The notes under the pieces: generated by a model
The model's input: the letters and a program-made list of their open reading frames with translations, nothing else
What the model was told of the DNA's origin: nothing
Databases searched by the model: none
Position numbers and translations under genes: made by a program
Shown here: piece by piece, positions 6,762-16,728 of the stretch
Layout: each line of letters begins with the position of its first letter
How positions within the stretch are numbered: position 1 is the first letter of the stretch
NCBI RefSeq assembly: GCF_016907385.1
Contig: NZ_JAFBBU010000001.1
Span: 1,178,001-1,242,000, forward strand
DNA: 64,000 bases
Reading direction: 5' to 3'
Source of the DNA: Subtercola frigoramans
Lineage (GTDB): Bacteria > Actinomycetota > Actinomycetes > Actinomycetales > Microbacteriaceae

Positions 6762-9700
6762 CTAAAGGAGGCCCAGCGATGCGCCTCGGCGAACGGCCTC
6801 AGCGCGGCTGTTCACCTCGAGCTTCACGAAGATGTGCTTCGTGTGGGTGCGCATGGTGTTGAGCGAGACGTAGAGCTCGCGGGCGATCTCGGGGCCCGAG
6901 AGCTCGGTGGCCAGCAGTCGCAGGACGTGCAACTCGCGTTCGCTCAGTATTCCGTTCTGTATCCGGTTCTCTACCCCACTCTCTACCCCACTCTGTATCC
7001 CACGCTGCATCCCGTTTAGTGCAGTCTGGCCGGAAGGAGGCGGAAGGACTGAGCTGACCGAACTGACGGAACTGACTGAACTGCCCGTGACGGCCGGGCC
7101 TTCGCGCAGAGCCATGGTGAGCTGGCGAACAAAATCAGGCCGGATGCCTGCGTCGGCCGCAACGCGGAGCAGAGCCAGCATCGGGGCTCCCTCGTCGAGG
7201 AACAGGCGCAGGTGACCTTCGGGTTCGGCGAGCGCGAGGGCGCGTTCGAGCGACTCGAGCGCGAGCGAGGTTTCGCCTTGCGCCTGGAACGCGGGGGCCT
7301 GGAAAGCGGGGGCCTGGAACGCGGGGGCCTGGAAAGCGGGGGCCTGGAACGCGGGGGCCTGGAACGCGGGGGCCTGGAAAGCGGGGGCCTGGAACGCGGG
7401 GGCCTGGAACGCGGGGGCCTGGAAAGCGGGGGCCTGGAACGCGGGGGCCTGGAAAGAGAGGGCCTGGAAAGAGAGGGCCTGAAGCACGAGGATTTCGCTG
7501 GCTACACACAGCCGATGGCCGTCTTCAGCCGCTTTGAGCAGTCGAGCGAGCAACACCCGCGCACTGTCGAGGGAGTCGCCGTGAGGGTTCAACCAGTGCT
7601 CGGCCAGCAGAAGCCTGGCGAGGGTGACGTGCCCGAACTCGCGGAGATAGTGCGGTTCATCCGTGACATCCAGACCCTGTTCCTCGACCCACGCGCGGGC
7701 CTCGGGGACGAGCCCCTGCCTGAGGTGGATGCGTGCGCGCATCCCGCCGATCGGGCGAACGTCGGGAAAGAACCCGCGGCGGTAGTGTTGCTCTGCCTCT
7801 ACCAGCGCATCGAGAGACAGCCCGTAGTCACCTTCGGCCTCGTGGACTCGTGCCGTGGCCACGAACCAGCGGTAGCGGTGTTCGTGCGAGAGGGCGGCGT
7901 CGCCGAGCTCGGTGCTCGCCGCCAGGTGGTGTTTCGCCAGCGCGAGTTCGTTGCGTTCGCGCAGCACATCGGCGAGGCCCGCGTGGAGGTCGGCCGTGGG
8001 CTGCCCGCTGGTGCCATGCCCGCTGTTGCCTTGCCCGCCGCTGTCACGCCTGCCGTTGCCCTGCCTGCCATGAGCATGTCCGATCGACTGCTGCAGTGCA
8101 TCCTCGTACCTTCTCTCAGCTTCGCGCAGTCGGCCGAGGGGAAGCAGCATGTCGGCGATCACCATGGTCGTGCTGAGGGCATCCGTGAGGTTTCCCGCCA
8201 GGCGCAAGCTGGTCGCCGACGCCCCGAACGCGTTCACGCCCGCCTCGAGGTCACCGCTCGCCCACGAAGCGATACCCAGCAGGCCGGCCGACGCGCCCCG
8301 GCCCAGGTGATCGTCGGGGCCCGTCGCATCGAAGGCTCGCTGGGCGTGCAGCGTGAGACCAGCCTGGTCTCCGGTTGCCAACGCGATGGATGCCCGGTAG
8401 AGCTCGATCGTCACCGGCAGTGTCTCCAGCTCCCCGCCGGGTTCTGAGCTGTGGGCGTGTGCGTCGCCATCGCCATTGCCATCGCCATTGCCATCGGCAT
8501 TGCTTGCGAGCAGCTGTTCCGCTTGAACCAGCTGACGCTCGACCGAAGCGATGTCACCGGCGACCAGCGATGACCAGGCGGAGAACACGAGCAGCACGGG
8601 CCTGCGCTCCTTGGTCTCGTCGGGAAGCCGCGCCAACCAAGCGAGGAGAGTCGAATCCTGCCTGCTCTTCCGCACGCCCGGGATGGTCAGCTCGATCAGA
8701 CGAGCTGCTCGTTCGAAATCGGGTGCCTCGAAAGCATGCCTGATTGCCTCTTCGGGTGATCCGTTCAGCTCGAACCACGTGCTGGCGCGAATGTGCAGTT
8801 CACCGACGTCCGGTTGGCGTGCGTGCAGTTCGCGGTCGTCGGGTGCATGGGTCGGGGAGGGGGTATTCGCGAGCAACCTCGAGCGCAACACATCGGTGAA
8901 GAGGTGGTGATACCGATACCACTGCCGCCGGTCATCCAGAGGCACAATGAAGAGGTTCGCCCGTTCGAGCGACTCGAGCATCGCGGCGCTGTCGGTGTGC
9001 CCGGTCACGGCGTCGCAGAGCGGGCCGCTGAGACGCTCGAGGATGGCAGTCTGGCCGAGGAACTCGCGGACCTCATCGGGAACGTGGTGGAGCACCTCTT
9101 CGGCGAGGTAGTCGATGACGAACCGGTTGCTGCCGGTGAAGGCGTCGATGAACGTGTCGATCATGCGAGGCGCATCGGTGCTGTCGCGTAACGAACCCAA
9201 CGAGAGCGCGGCGAGCTGGAGCCCGGCGATCCAGCCCTCGGTGCGCGTCTCGAGGGCCACGACATTCTCGGGGGTGAGCGAGAGACCCGTCACCTGGGCG
9301 AGGAATGCGGCTGCCTCGTCGGGGGTGAATCGCAGATCGGCCGCGCGCACTTCGGTCAGGTTGCCGCCCGCCCGCATCCGTGCCAGCGGGAGGAGGGGAT
9401 CGGAGCGACTCGACAGAGCGACGTGCATCGTGGCGGGAAGATGATCGAGCAGAAAGACGACCGCGTCACGCACCCTGGCGTCTTCGATGAGGTGGAAGTC
9501 GTCGAAAAAGAGGATCAGGGGGCTGGGCTTGTGGTTTGTGCTGGCGTTCCCGTGGGAGACGGCGGTGCCGTCAGAGATCGCGTTGATGAGCGCGGTCAGG
9601 GTTGCTTCGGCAGATGCGCTGGGGTCGACCTCACCTGTTCCCGTGCCCGTGCCCGATCCCGTGCCGTCACCGATGCCGATGCCGATGCCCGGCTCGGCCT

Positions 9701-9983
9701 GATGCAGGGTTGCGGCCAGGTAGCTGAGGAACCGGGCGAGGTCGTTGTCGCGCTCGTCGAGTGACAGCCACGCAATGCGCACCCGCGGATCCCGCTGGCG
9801 CGTGTGGTCGATCCACTCGGCGAAGAGCGTGGTCTTTCCGAACCCGGCCGGCGCTGAGACGAGGGTCAGCTTTCGCCCGGCCCGAACGCCTGCGCCCAGC
9901 TGGTCGACGAGGCGGGGCCGTGAGATCGCCTGGGGTCGCGGTCGCGGCACGAAGAGCTTTGTAGCCAGAACAGGCATCGCCAT
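6762..9983 (-). CDS. LuxR-type transcriptional regulator of the MalT/LAL (STAND ATPase) class
   Basis: A 1073-residue regulator. The N-terminus has a P-loop ([10 protein letters not shown], about residues 43-52) and a Walker B-like L-I-L-F-F-D-D-F-H segment near residue 160, the signature of MalT/LAL STAND ATPases. A long helical TPR-like region follows, and the protein ends in a LuxR HTH ([13 protein letters not shown] and [11 protein letters not shown]) in the last 65 residues. Such proteins bind ATP and an inducer, oligomerise and activate nearby operons. Simple-sequence inserts are numerous: G-T-G-S-G-T-G, G-N-G-D repeats, eleven Q-A-P-A-F copies shortly before the HTH, and S-S-V repeats. 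The minisatellite segment should act as a flexible linker between sensor and DNA-binding domains. The gene precedes the DUF4386 operon on the same strand. Confidence 0.9.
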   Translation of the reverse strand: MAMPVLATKLFVPRPRPQAISRPRLVDQLGAGVRAGRKLTLVSAPAGFGKTTLFAEWIDHTRQRDPRVRIAWLSLDERDNDLARFLSYLAATLHQAEPGIGIGIGDGTGSGTGTGTGEVDPSASAEATLTALINAISDGTAVSHGNASTNHKPSPLILFFDDFHLIEDARVRDAVVFLLDHLPATMHVALSSRSDPLLPLARMRAGGNLTEVRAADLRFTPDEAAAFLAQVTGLSLTPENVVALETRTEGWIAGLQLAALSLGSLRDSTDAPRMIDTFIDAFTGSNRFVIDYLAEEVLHHVPDEVREFLGQTAILERLSGPLCDAVTGHTDSAAMLESLERANLFIVPLDDRRQWYRYHHLFTDVLRSRLLANTPSPTHAPDDRELHARQPDVGELHIRASTWFELNGSPEEAIRHAFEAPDFERAARLIELTIPGVRKSRQDSTLLAWLARLPDETKERRPVLLVFSAWSSLVAGDIASVERQLVQAEQLLASNADGNGDGNGDGDAHAHSSEPGGELETLPVTIELYRASIALATGDQAGLTLHAQRAFDATGPDDHLGRGASAGLLGIASWASGDLEAGVNAFGASATSLRLAGNLTDALSTTMVIADMLLPLGRLREAERRYEDALQQSIGHAHGRQGNGRRDSGGQGNSGHGTSGQPTADLHAGLADVLRERNELALAKHHLAASTELGDAALSHEHRYRWFVATARVHEAEGDYGLSLDALVEAEQHYRRGFFPDVRPIGGMRARIHLRQGLVPEARAWVEEQGLDVTDEPHYLREFGHVTLARLLLAEHWLNPHGDSLDSARVLLARLLKAAEDGHRLCVASEILVLQALSFQALSFQAPAFQAPAFQAPAFQAPAFQAPAFQAPAFQAPAFQAPAFQAPAFQAPAFQAPAFQAQGETSLALESLERALALAEPEGHLRLFLDEGAPMLALLRVAADAGIRPDFVRQLTMALREGPAVTGSSVSSVSSVSSVLPPPSGQTALNGMQRGIQSGVESGVENRIQNGILSERELHVLRLLATELSGPEIARELYVSLNTMRTHTKHIFVKLEVNSRAEAVRRGASLGLL
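7291..7485 (-). repeat. 15-bp coding minisatellite (Q-A-P-A-F), 11 near-identical plus 2 diverged units
   Basis: On the plus strand the unit GCGGGGGCCTGGAA(A/C) repeats eleven times without other change from 7291 to 7455, alternating irregularly between final A and C. Two diverged units (GAGAGGGCCTGGAAA and a partial one) follow to about 7485. In the gene it encodes eleven Q-A-P-A-F pentapeptides and two Q-A-L-S-F. Near-identity between copies points to recent expansion. Confidence 0.95.
8007..8066 (-). repeat. 15-bp tandem repeat inside the LuxR-type regulator gene, 4 units
   Basis: Units at 8007, 8022, 8037 and 8052 of the form GC(T/C)GTTGCCNTGCC(C/T) with substitutions. It encodes a Gly/His/Ser/Asn-rich loop in the TPR-like region. 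Confidence 0.7.
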
Positions 9984-10163
9984 GCGCTCATCCTAGGATG
10001 CAGCGCTCGCTCCCGTGGCACTCCCGCGTGACACTCGCGCATAGCAACGCTGGCCCACCCATCCCCGGCAGAGCCGCGGGACCTTCGACTCTTCCCGGGC
10101 AACGGGCAACGGGCAACGATATGGAATAGACAGGGAATAAAAGAAGAGGGAACGGGAGTCATC

Positions 10164-10688
10164 ATGCGAGCGCTGGTCGTCTATGAATCACTGTGGGGCA
10201 ATACCGAACAGGTCGCACGAGCAATTGCAAGCGCGCTCGAGTCGACGATGAGCGTCGAGCTGGTCGACTCCGACGCGGCACCGCCCACTGTCGACGGCTA
10301 CGACCTGTTGGTTGTCGGAGGGCCGACCCATGCCTTCTCCATGACGCGGGAGGCCACCCGCGAAGGAGCGGTGAAACAGAACGGCGCGCCGAGGGCACCG
10401 AAGCGGGGTATCCGCGAATGGATCGCCCAGCTGCCTGCGGACGAACTCCATCTCTCTGAACAGCGCCTGCCGGCCATCACCTTTGACACGCGAGTGGATG
10501 CTCCCCGCCTGCCAGGTTCGGCCGCCAAGGGTGCTCGCCACGAGCTTCGCTCACTCGGCTTCGACGTGCGCATCAAGCCCCAGTCGTTCCACGTTCACGG
10601 GTACGGTGGACCACTGATCGACGGGGAGATTCGTCGCGCAACGGACTGGGTGAGGGAGTTCACGGCTGAGCTCGCTCTGCCGGTCTGA
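10164..10688 (+). CDS. Flavodoxin family protein
   Basis: A 174-residue protein opening with A-L-V-V-Y-E-S-L-W-G-N-T, the FMN-phosphate-binding loop of flavodoxins (usually S/T-x-T-G-N-T), followed by D-L-L-V-V-G-G-P-T-H-A-F, the second FMN-binding loop. It should be a soluble FMN carrier or NAD(P)H-linked flavoprotein; the redox partner cannot be told. A GGGAG ribosome binding site precedes the ATG. The gene is convergent with the following hydrolase gene; the 68-bp gap holds two and a half copies of an 18-bp repeat (GGTCTGACTGACAGTGCC type) and no clear terminator. The 180 bp between this gene and the LuxR-type gene hold no gene. Confidence 0.85.
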   Translation: MRALVVYESLWGNTEQVARAIASALESTMSVELVDSDAAPPTVDGYDLLVVGGPTHAFSMTREATREGAVKQNGAPRAPKRGIREWIAQLPADELHLSEQRLPAITFDTRVDAPRLPGSAAKGARHELRSLGFDVRIKPQSFHVHGYGGPLIDGEIRRATDWVREFTAELALPV

Positions 10689-10756
10689 CTGACAGTGCCG
10701 GTCTGACTGACAGTGCCGGTCTGACTAAACTCGGGGCCGGCGTCGACGTGAGTGCA

Positions 10757-11827
10757 TCATCCATGAACGCAGCGGGCCACGATGTCCCTGGCTGCGCGCC
10801 TGCCTTCGGGCGCAGGGACCAGCGGATACACGTGTACCGCTCCCGGGCACACGTCGACGGTCACGTGCCAGTCGACTCGCCCGGATCTCTCGTGAAGCAC
10901 CTGGACGTCGGGGTAGAGAATGTCGCGCGTGCCGATGTAGATGTGCGTGGGTGGCAGCCCTTGCAGGCTGCCGGAAATCGGGCTGAGCCGCGGGTCTGTC
11001 GGGTCGTCGCCTCCGGCCCAGGCGAGGCCTTCCTCCCGAAGCGCAACGGCACTGAGCCAGGGGTCGTGACGGTGGAATTCGTCGATCTCGGGGTTCGTGA
11101 GGGTCAGATCGAGCCACGGGGAGATGAGGAGGAGTTGCCGAGGCATCGGCGGGTGGACTCGGGCGGGCACCTGGCCAGGTCTGGGTGTGGGTGTGGGTGT
11201 GGGTGTGGGTGCTGGTGTAGCCCTGAAGGTCTGGGCCAGGCCGAGGGCCAGTGCGCCACCGGCAGAATCGCCGACGATGGTGACGTTCTGTGACCCTTCT
11301 TCGTCGAGTAGTGCACGATAGACCTCGGTCACGAACGGGTAGGCGTCGCGGTGGGTGTATCGCGGCGCGAGCCCGTAGTCGGATACGTCGACGCGAAGCC
11401 CGGCATCGACCATCTGGGAGACCAACGACCAGTGTTGTGGAGCCATGCCGTTGACGTATGCGCCGCCGTGGAGGTAGAGAACGGCGCGGCGCTGGGGCGG
11501 TTGCACATCGGGATGCATTCCGGAGCTCGCAGCAGGATTCTCGCGTCGCGGGCGGACGGAGTAGTTCGTGAAGTCGCCGAATCGTTGGTCGATGACGATG
11601 TGGCGAGTGCGCAGCGATTGTGGCGGTGTCGATTGAGGCTTCTGCTTGGCGAGGGCGGCTTGCACCTGCCCAATCGTCGTCGACCCAGGTCTCTTTGTGG
11701 CTCGGAGCAAGAGCGCGACTGCCTTCATCTGCACGCTGGTCATGAGTCGACCACCGACCCGGCCGTCATCGTCGTGCGCCGTCTGTACTCCATCGCTCAA
11801 GCGTAACGGCGTTCGGTTGTGCGTCAC
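10757..11827 (-). CDS. Alpha/beta hydrolase, hormone-sensitive-lipase-like esterase
   Basis: A hydrolase of the HSL / steryl-acetyl-esterase group. The oxyanion motif is Y-L-H-G-G-A-Y (about residues 148-154), the nucleophile elbow is G-D-S-A-G-G (about 210-215), and later G-T-R-D-I-L and G-A-V-H-V segments supply the Asp and His of the triad. These enzymes cleave esters of small acyl chains in the cytoplasm. A T-P-T-P-T-P repeat (GGGTGT units at 11179-11215) sits after the nucleophile. The longest frame begins at 11827, but the Met at 11743 (M-T-S-V-Q-M-K) fits the family's usual N-terminus better; neither has a strong ribosome binding site. Confidence 0.8.
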   Translation of the reverse strand: MTHNRTPLRLSDGVQTAHDDDGRVGGRLMTSVQMKAVALLLRATKRPGSTTIGQVQAALAKQKPQSTPPQSLRTRHIVIDQRFGDFTNYSVRPRRENPAASSGMHPDVQPPQRRAVLYLHGGAYVNGMAPQHWSLVSQMVDAGLRVDVSDYGLAPRYTHRDAYPFVTEVYRALLDEEGSQNVTIVGDSAGGALALGLAQTFRATPAPTPTPTPTPRPGQVPARVHPPMPRQLLLISPWLDLTLTNPEIDEFHRHDPWLSAVALREEGLAWAGGDDPTDPRLSPISGSLQGLPPTHIYIGTRDILYPDVQVLHERSGRVDWHVTVDVCPGAVHVYPLVPAPEGRRAARDIVARCVHG

Positions 11828-11983
11828 GGGCGCCGATCTGAGTCACGGAGGGCGACCTCTTTCTCGCGCAGATGGCTCAGGCGGTGGATGCCCGGCGCGC
11901 GGGCGCCCCGCACTGACCCACGGGAGCAGGGTAGAGCACTGGCGTGCGTCGCAGCGGTGTAGCACTGCGATAGATTCGACCCC

Positions 11984-12916
11984 ATGCGGCTCGGAGTACT
12001 CGACATCGGTTCGAACACGGTTCATCTGCTTCTTGTCGACGCTCACCCGGGCGCACGGCCGATACCGTTCGGCTCACACAAGAGGCCGCTTCAGCTCGTG
12101 GCGTTCCTCGACGAGGCGGGCGCGATCTCCGAACAGGGTCAGCGCGAACTCATCGATTTCATCACCGAGGCGGCGGAGTTCGCGCGCAGCAACGACGCCG
12201 AAGACCTGCTGGCCTTCGCGACCTCGGCCATTCGCGAATCGGCGAACGGCCCGCAGGTGCTCGAGCGCGTGCGGGTCGAGACCGGTATCGTGCTCACCGA
12301 ACTCAGCGGCGCCGATGAAGCGGCCTCGACGTTTCTCGCGGTGCGGCGCTGGTACGGCTGGGGGTCCGGCACGATTCTGAACCTCGACATCGGCGGCGGA
12401 TCGTTCGAGCTCGCGATGGGTGCCGACGAGCATCCGGAGCTCGCTGTGTCGGTGCCACTGGGGGCCGGTCGTCTCACCTGGGATCACCTCGACGCAGACC
12501 CGCCGACGGCCAAGAGCGTGAAAGCGGCGCGCAAGTACATTCGGCAGGTGCTTGCCGAACCGATCGCCGCGTTCGCCGAACTCGGAACGCCGACGATCGT
12601 CGCCGGTACCTCGAAGTCGTTCCGGTCGCTGGCCCGCATCACCGGCGCAGCTCCCCGGGCGGCCGGCCCCTACGTCAAGCGCGAGCTGTTGCTGCACGAC
12701 CTCACTCTCTGGACAAACCGCCTCGCTGCGATGACGGCCGAAGACCGGGCAGAACTGCCGGGCGTATCGGATGTTCGGGCGAAACAGCTTCTGGCAGCAG
12801 CGCTCGTGGCCGAAGCCGCCATGGCGGGGCTCGGGGTCGATGCGCTGCAGATCTGTCCGTGGGCACTTCGCGAAGGACTCATTCTTCGCCGGTTCGACCA
12901 TCTGCAGTCCGCGTAG
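11984..12916 (+). CDS. ppx: Exopolyphosphatase / pppGpp phosphohydrolase family (Ppx/GppA)
   Basis: A 310-residue protein of the ASKHA-fold Ppx/GppA family: the phosphate-1 motif L-D-I-G-S-N-T-V-H-L starts at residue 6 and the phosphate-2 motif L-D-I-G-G-G-S-F-E-L lies near residue 137. It should remove terminal phosphate from polyphosphate or convert pppGpp to ppGpp in the cytosol. The length fits the short actinobacterial forms that lack the C-terminal HD domain. A TAGATT box (11971-11976) lies 7 nt before the ATG, so the transcript is probably leaderless. The segment 12917-13130 downstream holds no gene but includes a GT-rich stretch with repeated CAGCGTGGCGTG units. Confidence 0.88.
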   Translation: MRLGVLDIGSNTVHLLLVDAHPGARPIPFGSHKRPLQLVAFLDEAGAISEQGQRELIDFITEAAEFARSNDAEDLLAFATSAIRESANGPQVLERVRVETGIVLTELSGADEAASTFLAVRRWYGWGSGTILNLDIGGGSFELAMGADEHPELAVSVPLGAGRLTWDHLDADPPTAKSVKAARKYIRQVLAEPIAAFAELGTPTIVAGTSKSFRSLARITGAAPRAAGPYVKRELLLHDLTLWTNRLAAMTAEDRAELPGVSDVRAKQLLAAALVAEAAMAGLGVDALQICPWALREGLILRRFDHLQSA

Positions 12917-13130
12917 AACAGTCACTTCCGCACGAGCAATCGCGGTTTCACAATCGGATTCACCCGATCCAGCTTTCCCGCCGACGAGTGACCACGACAT
13001 AATCGTTTCTGGTGGTGTGCGCTCGCGACGCTTGGCGTGTGTCGGTGTGTGTGTGTGCATCAGCGTGCATGTATCAGCGTGGCGTGAATCAGCGTGGCGT
13101 GTCTTGGTGGGGCGTGGGGAGAGGCAAACA

Positions 13131-15260
13131 GTGGCGAGCCGGTTCGGTATGACGGTGTCTGCGGATTCGAGGCGACCTGGGTTCAGCATCCAGACGAAGC
13201 TTCTGGTCATGTTGCTCGGTGTGAGTATCGGTTCTTCGGTGGTCGTGGGGCTGGTGGGCTACGTCTCAGGCTCTGACTCGCTGAGGCAGGCCGCCTATGC
13301 GCAGCTGACCGAGACCCGCGAATCCCGGGCGCGGGAGATCACCAATTTCTTCACAACCACTGAGAATTCGCTCGTCGTCTACACGAGGGGCACGACGGCG
13401 ATCAACGCCGTCACCGACTTCACCGCGGGGTACAAGGCTCTCGAGGGCAGCCAGCTGAGTGCCGACCAGAGTTCGGGACTCGACGAGTTCTACACCTCGA
13501 CGTTCGCGCCGGCACTGGCGAAGCGCACGGGTTCGGAGACCTCGGCTGCAGCATTCATACCCACAGACCCGGCCGAGCGGTACCTGCAGGCCACCTACAC
13601 CGACCCCGGGCTCGACACCACCAAGAGCATCTCGGTCGACGATGCCGGAGACGGGAGCGCGTGGTCTGCCGCGAATGCCCGGTATCACGACTACTTCCAC
13701 GAGATCATCGACCGCTTCGGCTATGAGGATGCCCTGCTCCTTGATACCGAAGGTCATGTCGTCTATTCGGCAGACAAGAATGTCGATCTCGGCACGAATC
13801 TTCTGACGGGGCCGTACAAAGGGACCAGCCTCGCCAGCGGGTACACCGAGACCCTGAACTCGAATGTGGTCGATTTTGTGAAGCTGACCGACTTCGAGCG
13901 ATACCAGCCTGCGCTCGGTGCCCCCGTCGCGTGGATCATGTCTCCGGTGGGCGAGAACGGTGTCACCAGCGGCGTGATGGCGTTGCAGGTGCCCATCTCG
14001 CAAATCAATGCCATCATGACGGCAGACAACGGATGGGCTGAAGACGGGCTTGGAGCGACGGGCGAGACCTATCTTGCGGGCCCCGACCTGCTTATGCGCT
14101 CAGTGTCGCGTGAGCTCATCGAGAACCCCGAGCAGTACCAGAAGGACGCCATCTCGGCGGGAACCGCGCCTGAAGACGCAGCACGCGCTGTCGCGGTCAA
14201 GGGCACCATTCTCATCCAGCCCGCTCGGACCGCCCCAGTGAAGGATGCACTCGCCGGGCAGACGGGCCTCGTGCAGGGCACCAGCTACCTCGGGACCGAA
14301 ACGCTGTCGGCGTACGCTCCGCTCGACATCAAAGGCCTGCAGTGGGTGATCGTCGCCAAGATCAATACCAGCGAGGCGTTCTCCGCGGTGAGCGATTTCA
14401 CCAGAAACCTCATTCTCGCGATCGTCGCGCTGATCATCGTGGTCTCGCTGCTCTCACTGGTTCTCGCTCAGGTCTTCGCCCGGCCGGTCCGCCGCCTGGT
14501 GGGGGCCGTGCGCCAAGTCTCAGCAGGTGACCTTGCGGTGGAGGTGCCCCAGGGCGGCCGCGACGAGTTCGGTGACCTCGGCACAGCCTTCAACGAGATG
14601 GCCAGATCGCTGCGCATCAAACAGTCCCTGATCGACGAGCAGTCGGCCGAGAACGAGAAACTTCTGAACACGCTGATGCCCGCTGATGTGGCTCGAAGAT
14701 ACAAAGAGGGCCAGGAGACGATTGCCGACGTTCACCAGGACGTCTCGGTTCTCTTCGCCGATCTCATTGGGTACAACGACTTCTCGGCCTCGTTCCCAGC
14801 GGAGAAGGAGTTGTCCCTGCTCAACGGAATCGTGGCGAGTTTCGACGAGGCAGCCACTCGAATGGGAGTCGAGACCGTACGAACCCTGCGCGAGGGGTAC
14901 CTGGCCAGCTGCGGCCTGGTGGTTCCCCGTATCGACAACGTTCGGCGCATGGTTGACTTTGCCCTCGAACTCAGAAAGATCATCGAACGGTTCAACGGCC
15001 AGCACTCCACGTCGCTCAGCATTCGGATCGGAATCGATGCCGGCACGGTGAGCAGCGGTCTGGTCGGCCGGTCGAGCCTCGCTTACGACATGTGGGGAGA
15101 GGCAGTGAACCTTGCGAACCGGGTGCAGAGCGTCTCGGGTGCGGCGGGAATCTTCGTGAGCCAGTCCGTTCGCGACCGCATGCGTGACGCCGTCGTGTTC
15201 GTCGAAGCAGGCACGCTCGAGACCGCAGACGGTGAACAGACCGTCTGGAAGATCCAGTAG
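13131..15260 (+). CDS. Membrane sensor with dCache-like, HAMP and class III nucleotidyl cyclase-like domains; non-canonical active site
   Basis: A 709-residue protein: one transmembrane helix (about residues 22-46), an extracytoplasmic dCache-like sensor of ~370 residues, a second helix (about 425-450), a HAMP linker and a C-terminal class III cyclase domain (from about 535). The GTG at 13131 is preferred because GGGGAGAGG stands about 6 nt upstream. In the cyclase domain the first metal Asp is present (F-A-D-L-I-G), as are D-M-W-G and the N-L-A-N-R segment with the transition-state Asn and Arg. Where active enzymes have K-T-x-G-D, this protein reads R-T-L-R-E, so the purine-contacting Lys and second metal Asp are replaced. 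Activity is uncertain. It lies 11 nt upstream of a channel gene with a cyclic-nucleotide-binding-like domain, which suggests a paired sensor-channel module. Confidence 0.85.
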   Translation: MASRFGMTVSADSRRPGFSIQTKLLVMLLGVSIGSSVVVGLVGYVSGSDSLRQAAYAQLTETRESRAREITNFFTTTENSLVVYTRGTTAINAVTDFTAGYKALEGSQLSADQSSGLDEFYTSTFAPALAKRTGSETSAAAFIPTDPAERYLQATYTDPGLDTTKSISVDDAGDGSAWSAANARYHDYFHEIIDRFGYEDALLLDTEGHVVYSADKNVDLGTNLLTGPYKGTSLASGYTETLNSNVVDFVKLTDFERYQPALGAPVAWIMSPVGENGVTSGVMALQVPISQINAIMTADNGWAEDGLGATGETYLAGPDLLMRSVSRELIENPEQYQKDAISAGTAPEDAARAVAVKGTILIQPARTAPVKDALAGQTGLVQGTSYLGTETLSAYAPLDIKGLQWVIVAKINTSEAFSAVSDFTRNLILAIVALIIVVSLLSLVLAQVFARPVRRLVGAVRQVSAGDLAVEVPQGGRDEFGDLGTAFNEMARSLRIKQSLIDEQSAENEKLLNTLMPADVARRYKEGQETIADVHQDVSVLFADLIGYNDFSASFPAEKELSLLNGIVASFDEAATRMGVETVRTLREGYLASCGLVVPRIDNVRRMVDFALELRKIIERFNGQHSTSLSIRIGIDAGTVSSGLVGRSSLAYDMWGEAVNLANRVQSVSGAAGIFVSQSVRDRMRDAVVFVEAGTLETADGEQTVWKIQ

Positions 15261-15271
15261 GGCTGCCGCTC

Positions 15272-16675
15272 ATGGCTGACATCTGGAGCGAACCGTGGTT
15301 CGGCCTCGCGCTGGCCATCGCCATTGGGTTGCCCATTGTGCTGGTGATTCTCACCGAGTTGCTCGCGTACCTGGTGAGGCGCGAGCATCCGGCAGCCAAG
15401 CCTGTGCGGTTGCTGCGCAACCTCGTTCTGCCCGTCGGTGCACTGCTGGCGTTGCTGAGCCTGGCGAGCACGTCGCGGGTGGAGATCACCTGGGTTCGCG
15501 TAGTGGCAACGGTCTTCGGCTTTCTGGTCATTCTCCTGCTGCTCTCGAGTGTGAACGTGGTGCTGTTCGGCAACCCGGCAGACGGGAGCTGGCGTGAGCG
15601 GTTGCCGTCGATCTTCATCGACCTGGCCCGGCTCGGCCTGATTCTCGTCGGCCTGGCGCTGCTGTTTTCCTGGGTCTGGGATGCCGACGTCGGCGGCTTG
15701 ATCACCGCCCTCGGTGTGACATCGATCGTGATCGGCCTGGCACTGCAGAACGCGGTCGGCTCGGTGATCTCAGGCCTGCTCTTGCTGTTCGAGCAGCCGT
15801 TCCGCATCGGTGACTGGCTGAATGCCGGCGGTGTACAGGGGCGCGTCGTCGAGGTCAACTGGCGGGCCGTTCACATCGACACCGGCAACGGAATCCAGAT
15901 CATGCCGAACGCGTCTCTCGCAGGGTCGTCGTTCACGAACCTGAGCCAGGCACCCGGTGCCTTTCGCGCGACCGCGACGGTCAAATTCTCGACGGATGAT
16001 CCGCCGCACCAGGTTCTCGAGCTCCTGCAGAGCGTGGCCAACGCCCTGCCGATGCTCGAACGCAGCGAATCGATTGACGCGTCCTATGCCGGAAGCGCGA
16101 CATATTCGATCTCGATCCCCGTGGTGGGGCCCGCCGACGCAGGCAACGCGACGGCGCTCTTTCTGGCGTGGCTCTGGTATGCCGCCCGGCGCGCTGGTCT
16201 TGCGCTCGACAACGATTCGACAGACCCGATTGCCACGCCCGAGCGTCGCGATGAGGCCGTCGCTGCCATGATCCGGGTACTTCGCCTGGCTCCCGGGGAC
16301 TACGGATGGTTGGCTGCCAGGGTTCGCCTTGAGCGCTACGGGCACGGTGAAGTCCTGCATCGCTCGCACACCATTCCCGACGCGTTCCGGTTCGTGATCG
16401 AGGGGGAGGTCATCCTCTCGGTTCCCACAGAATTCGGCGACGTCGCCTTTCAGACCCTTCAGCAGGGCGAGTTCTTCGGGATGCTCGCGCTCAGCCGCCA
16501 GGTCGATGCGAACTCGGCCGTGGCGAAGGGAACCACCACCGTTCTGCTCATCCCGACCAGTGTCGTCGATGAGTTGATCGACGCCAATCCCGGCATCGCG
16601 CGAGACATCGGGCGGATCATCGACCTGCGGAGGGACGCGGCTATCGCGGCGGTGACGGCACTCGGTATTGCGTGA
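15272..16675 (+). CDS. MscS-family channel with C-terminal cyclic-nucleotide-binding-like domain
   Basis: A 467-residue protein with four to five N-terminal helices, the MscS pore helix and beta domain (V-I-G-L-A-L-Q-N-A-V-G-S-V-I-S-G, then F-R-I-G-D-W, around residues 150-190), and a C-terminal cupin-like domain of the cAMP-receptor type (about 360-450). The domain pattern matches the bacterial cyclic-nucleotide-gated branch of the MscS superfamily. In the phosphate-binding cassette the text is G-E-F-F-G-M-L-A-L followed by D-A-N-S-A-V, whereas nucleotide binders have F-G-E and an R-(S/T)-A. Both key residues, Glu and Arg, are missing, so nucleotide binding is doubtful. It is co-transcribed with the cyclase-like gene 11 nt upstream. 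Confidence 0.87.
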   Translation: MADIWSEPWFGLALAIAIGLPIVLVILTELLAYLVRREHPAAKPVRLLRNLVLPVGALLALLSLASTSRVEITWVRVVATVFGFLVILLLLSSVNVVLFGNPADGSWRERLPSIFIDLARLGLILVGLALLFSWVWDADVGGLITALGVTSIVIGLALQNAVGSVISGLLLLFEQPFRIGDWLNAGGVQGRVVEVNWRAVHIDTGNGIQIMPNASLAGSSFTNLSQAPGAFRATATVKFSTDDPPHQVLELLQSVANALPMLERSESIDASYAGSATYSISIPVVGPADAGNATALFLAWLWYAARRAGLALDNDSTDPIATPERRDEAVAAMIRVLRLAPGDYGWLAARVRLERYGHGEVLHRSHTIPDAFRFVIEGEVILSVPTEFGDVAFQTLQQGEFFGMLALSRQVDANSAVAKGTTTVLLIPTSVVDELIDANPGIARDIGRIIDLRRDAAIAAVTALGIA

Positions 16676-16728
16676 GGGCGAGCGGTATTGCGTGAGGTGA
16701 GCGGTACTGCGTGAGGCGAGCGGGCGCC

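Noticed and set aside
12771-13130. Upstream extension of the cyclase-like gene into the ppx 3' end
   Set aside because: Would overlap ppx and lacks family text; GTG 13131 has a strong ribosome binding site and is directly before the first transmembrane helix.
12074-13210. Long minus-strand frame over the exopolyphosphatase gene
   Set aside because: Composition-driven open frame without family features; ppx is certain on the other strand.
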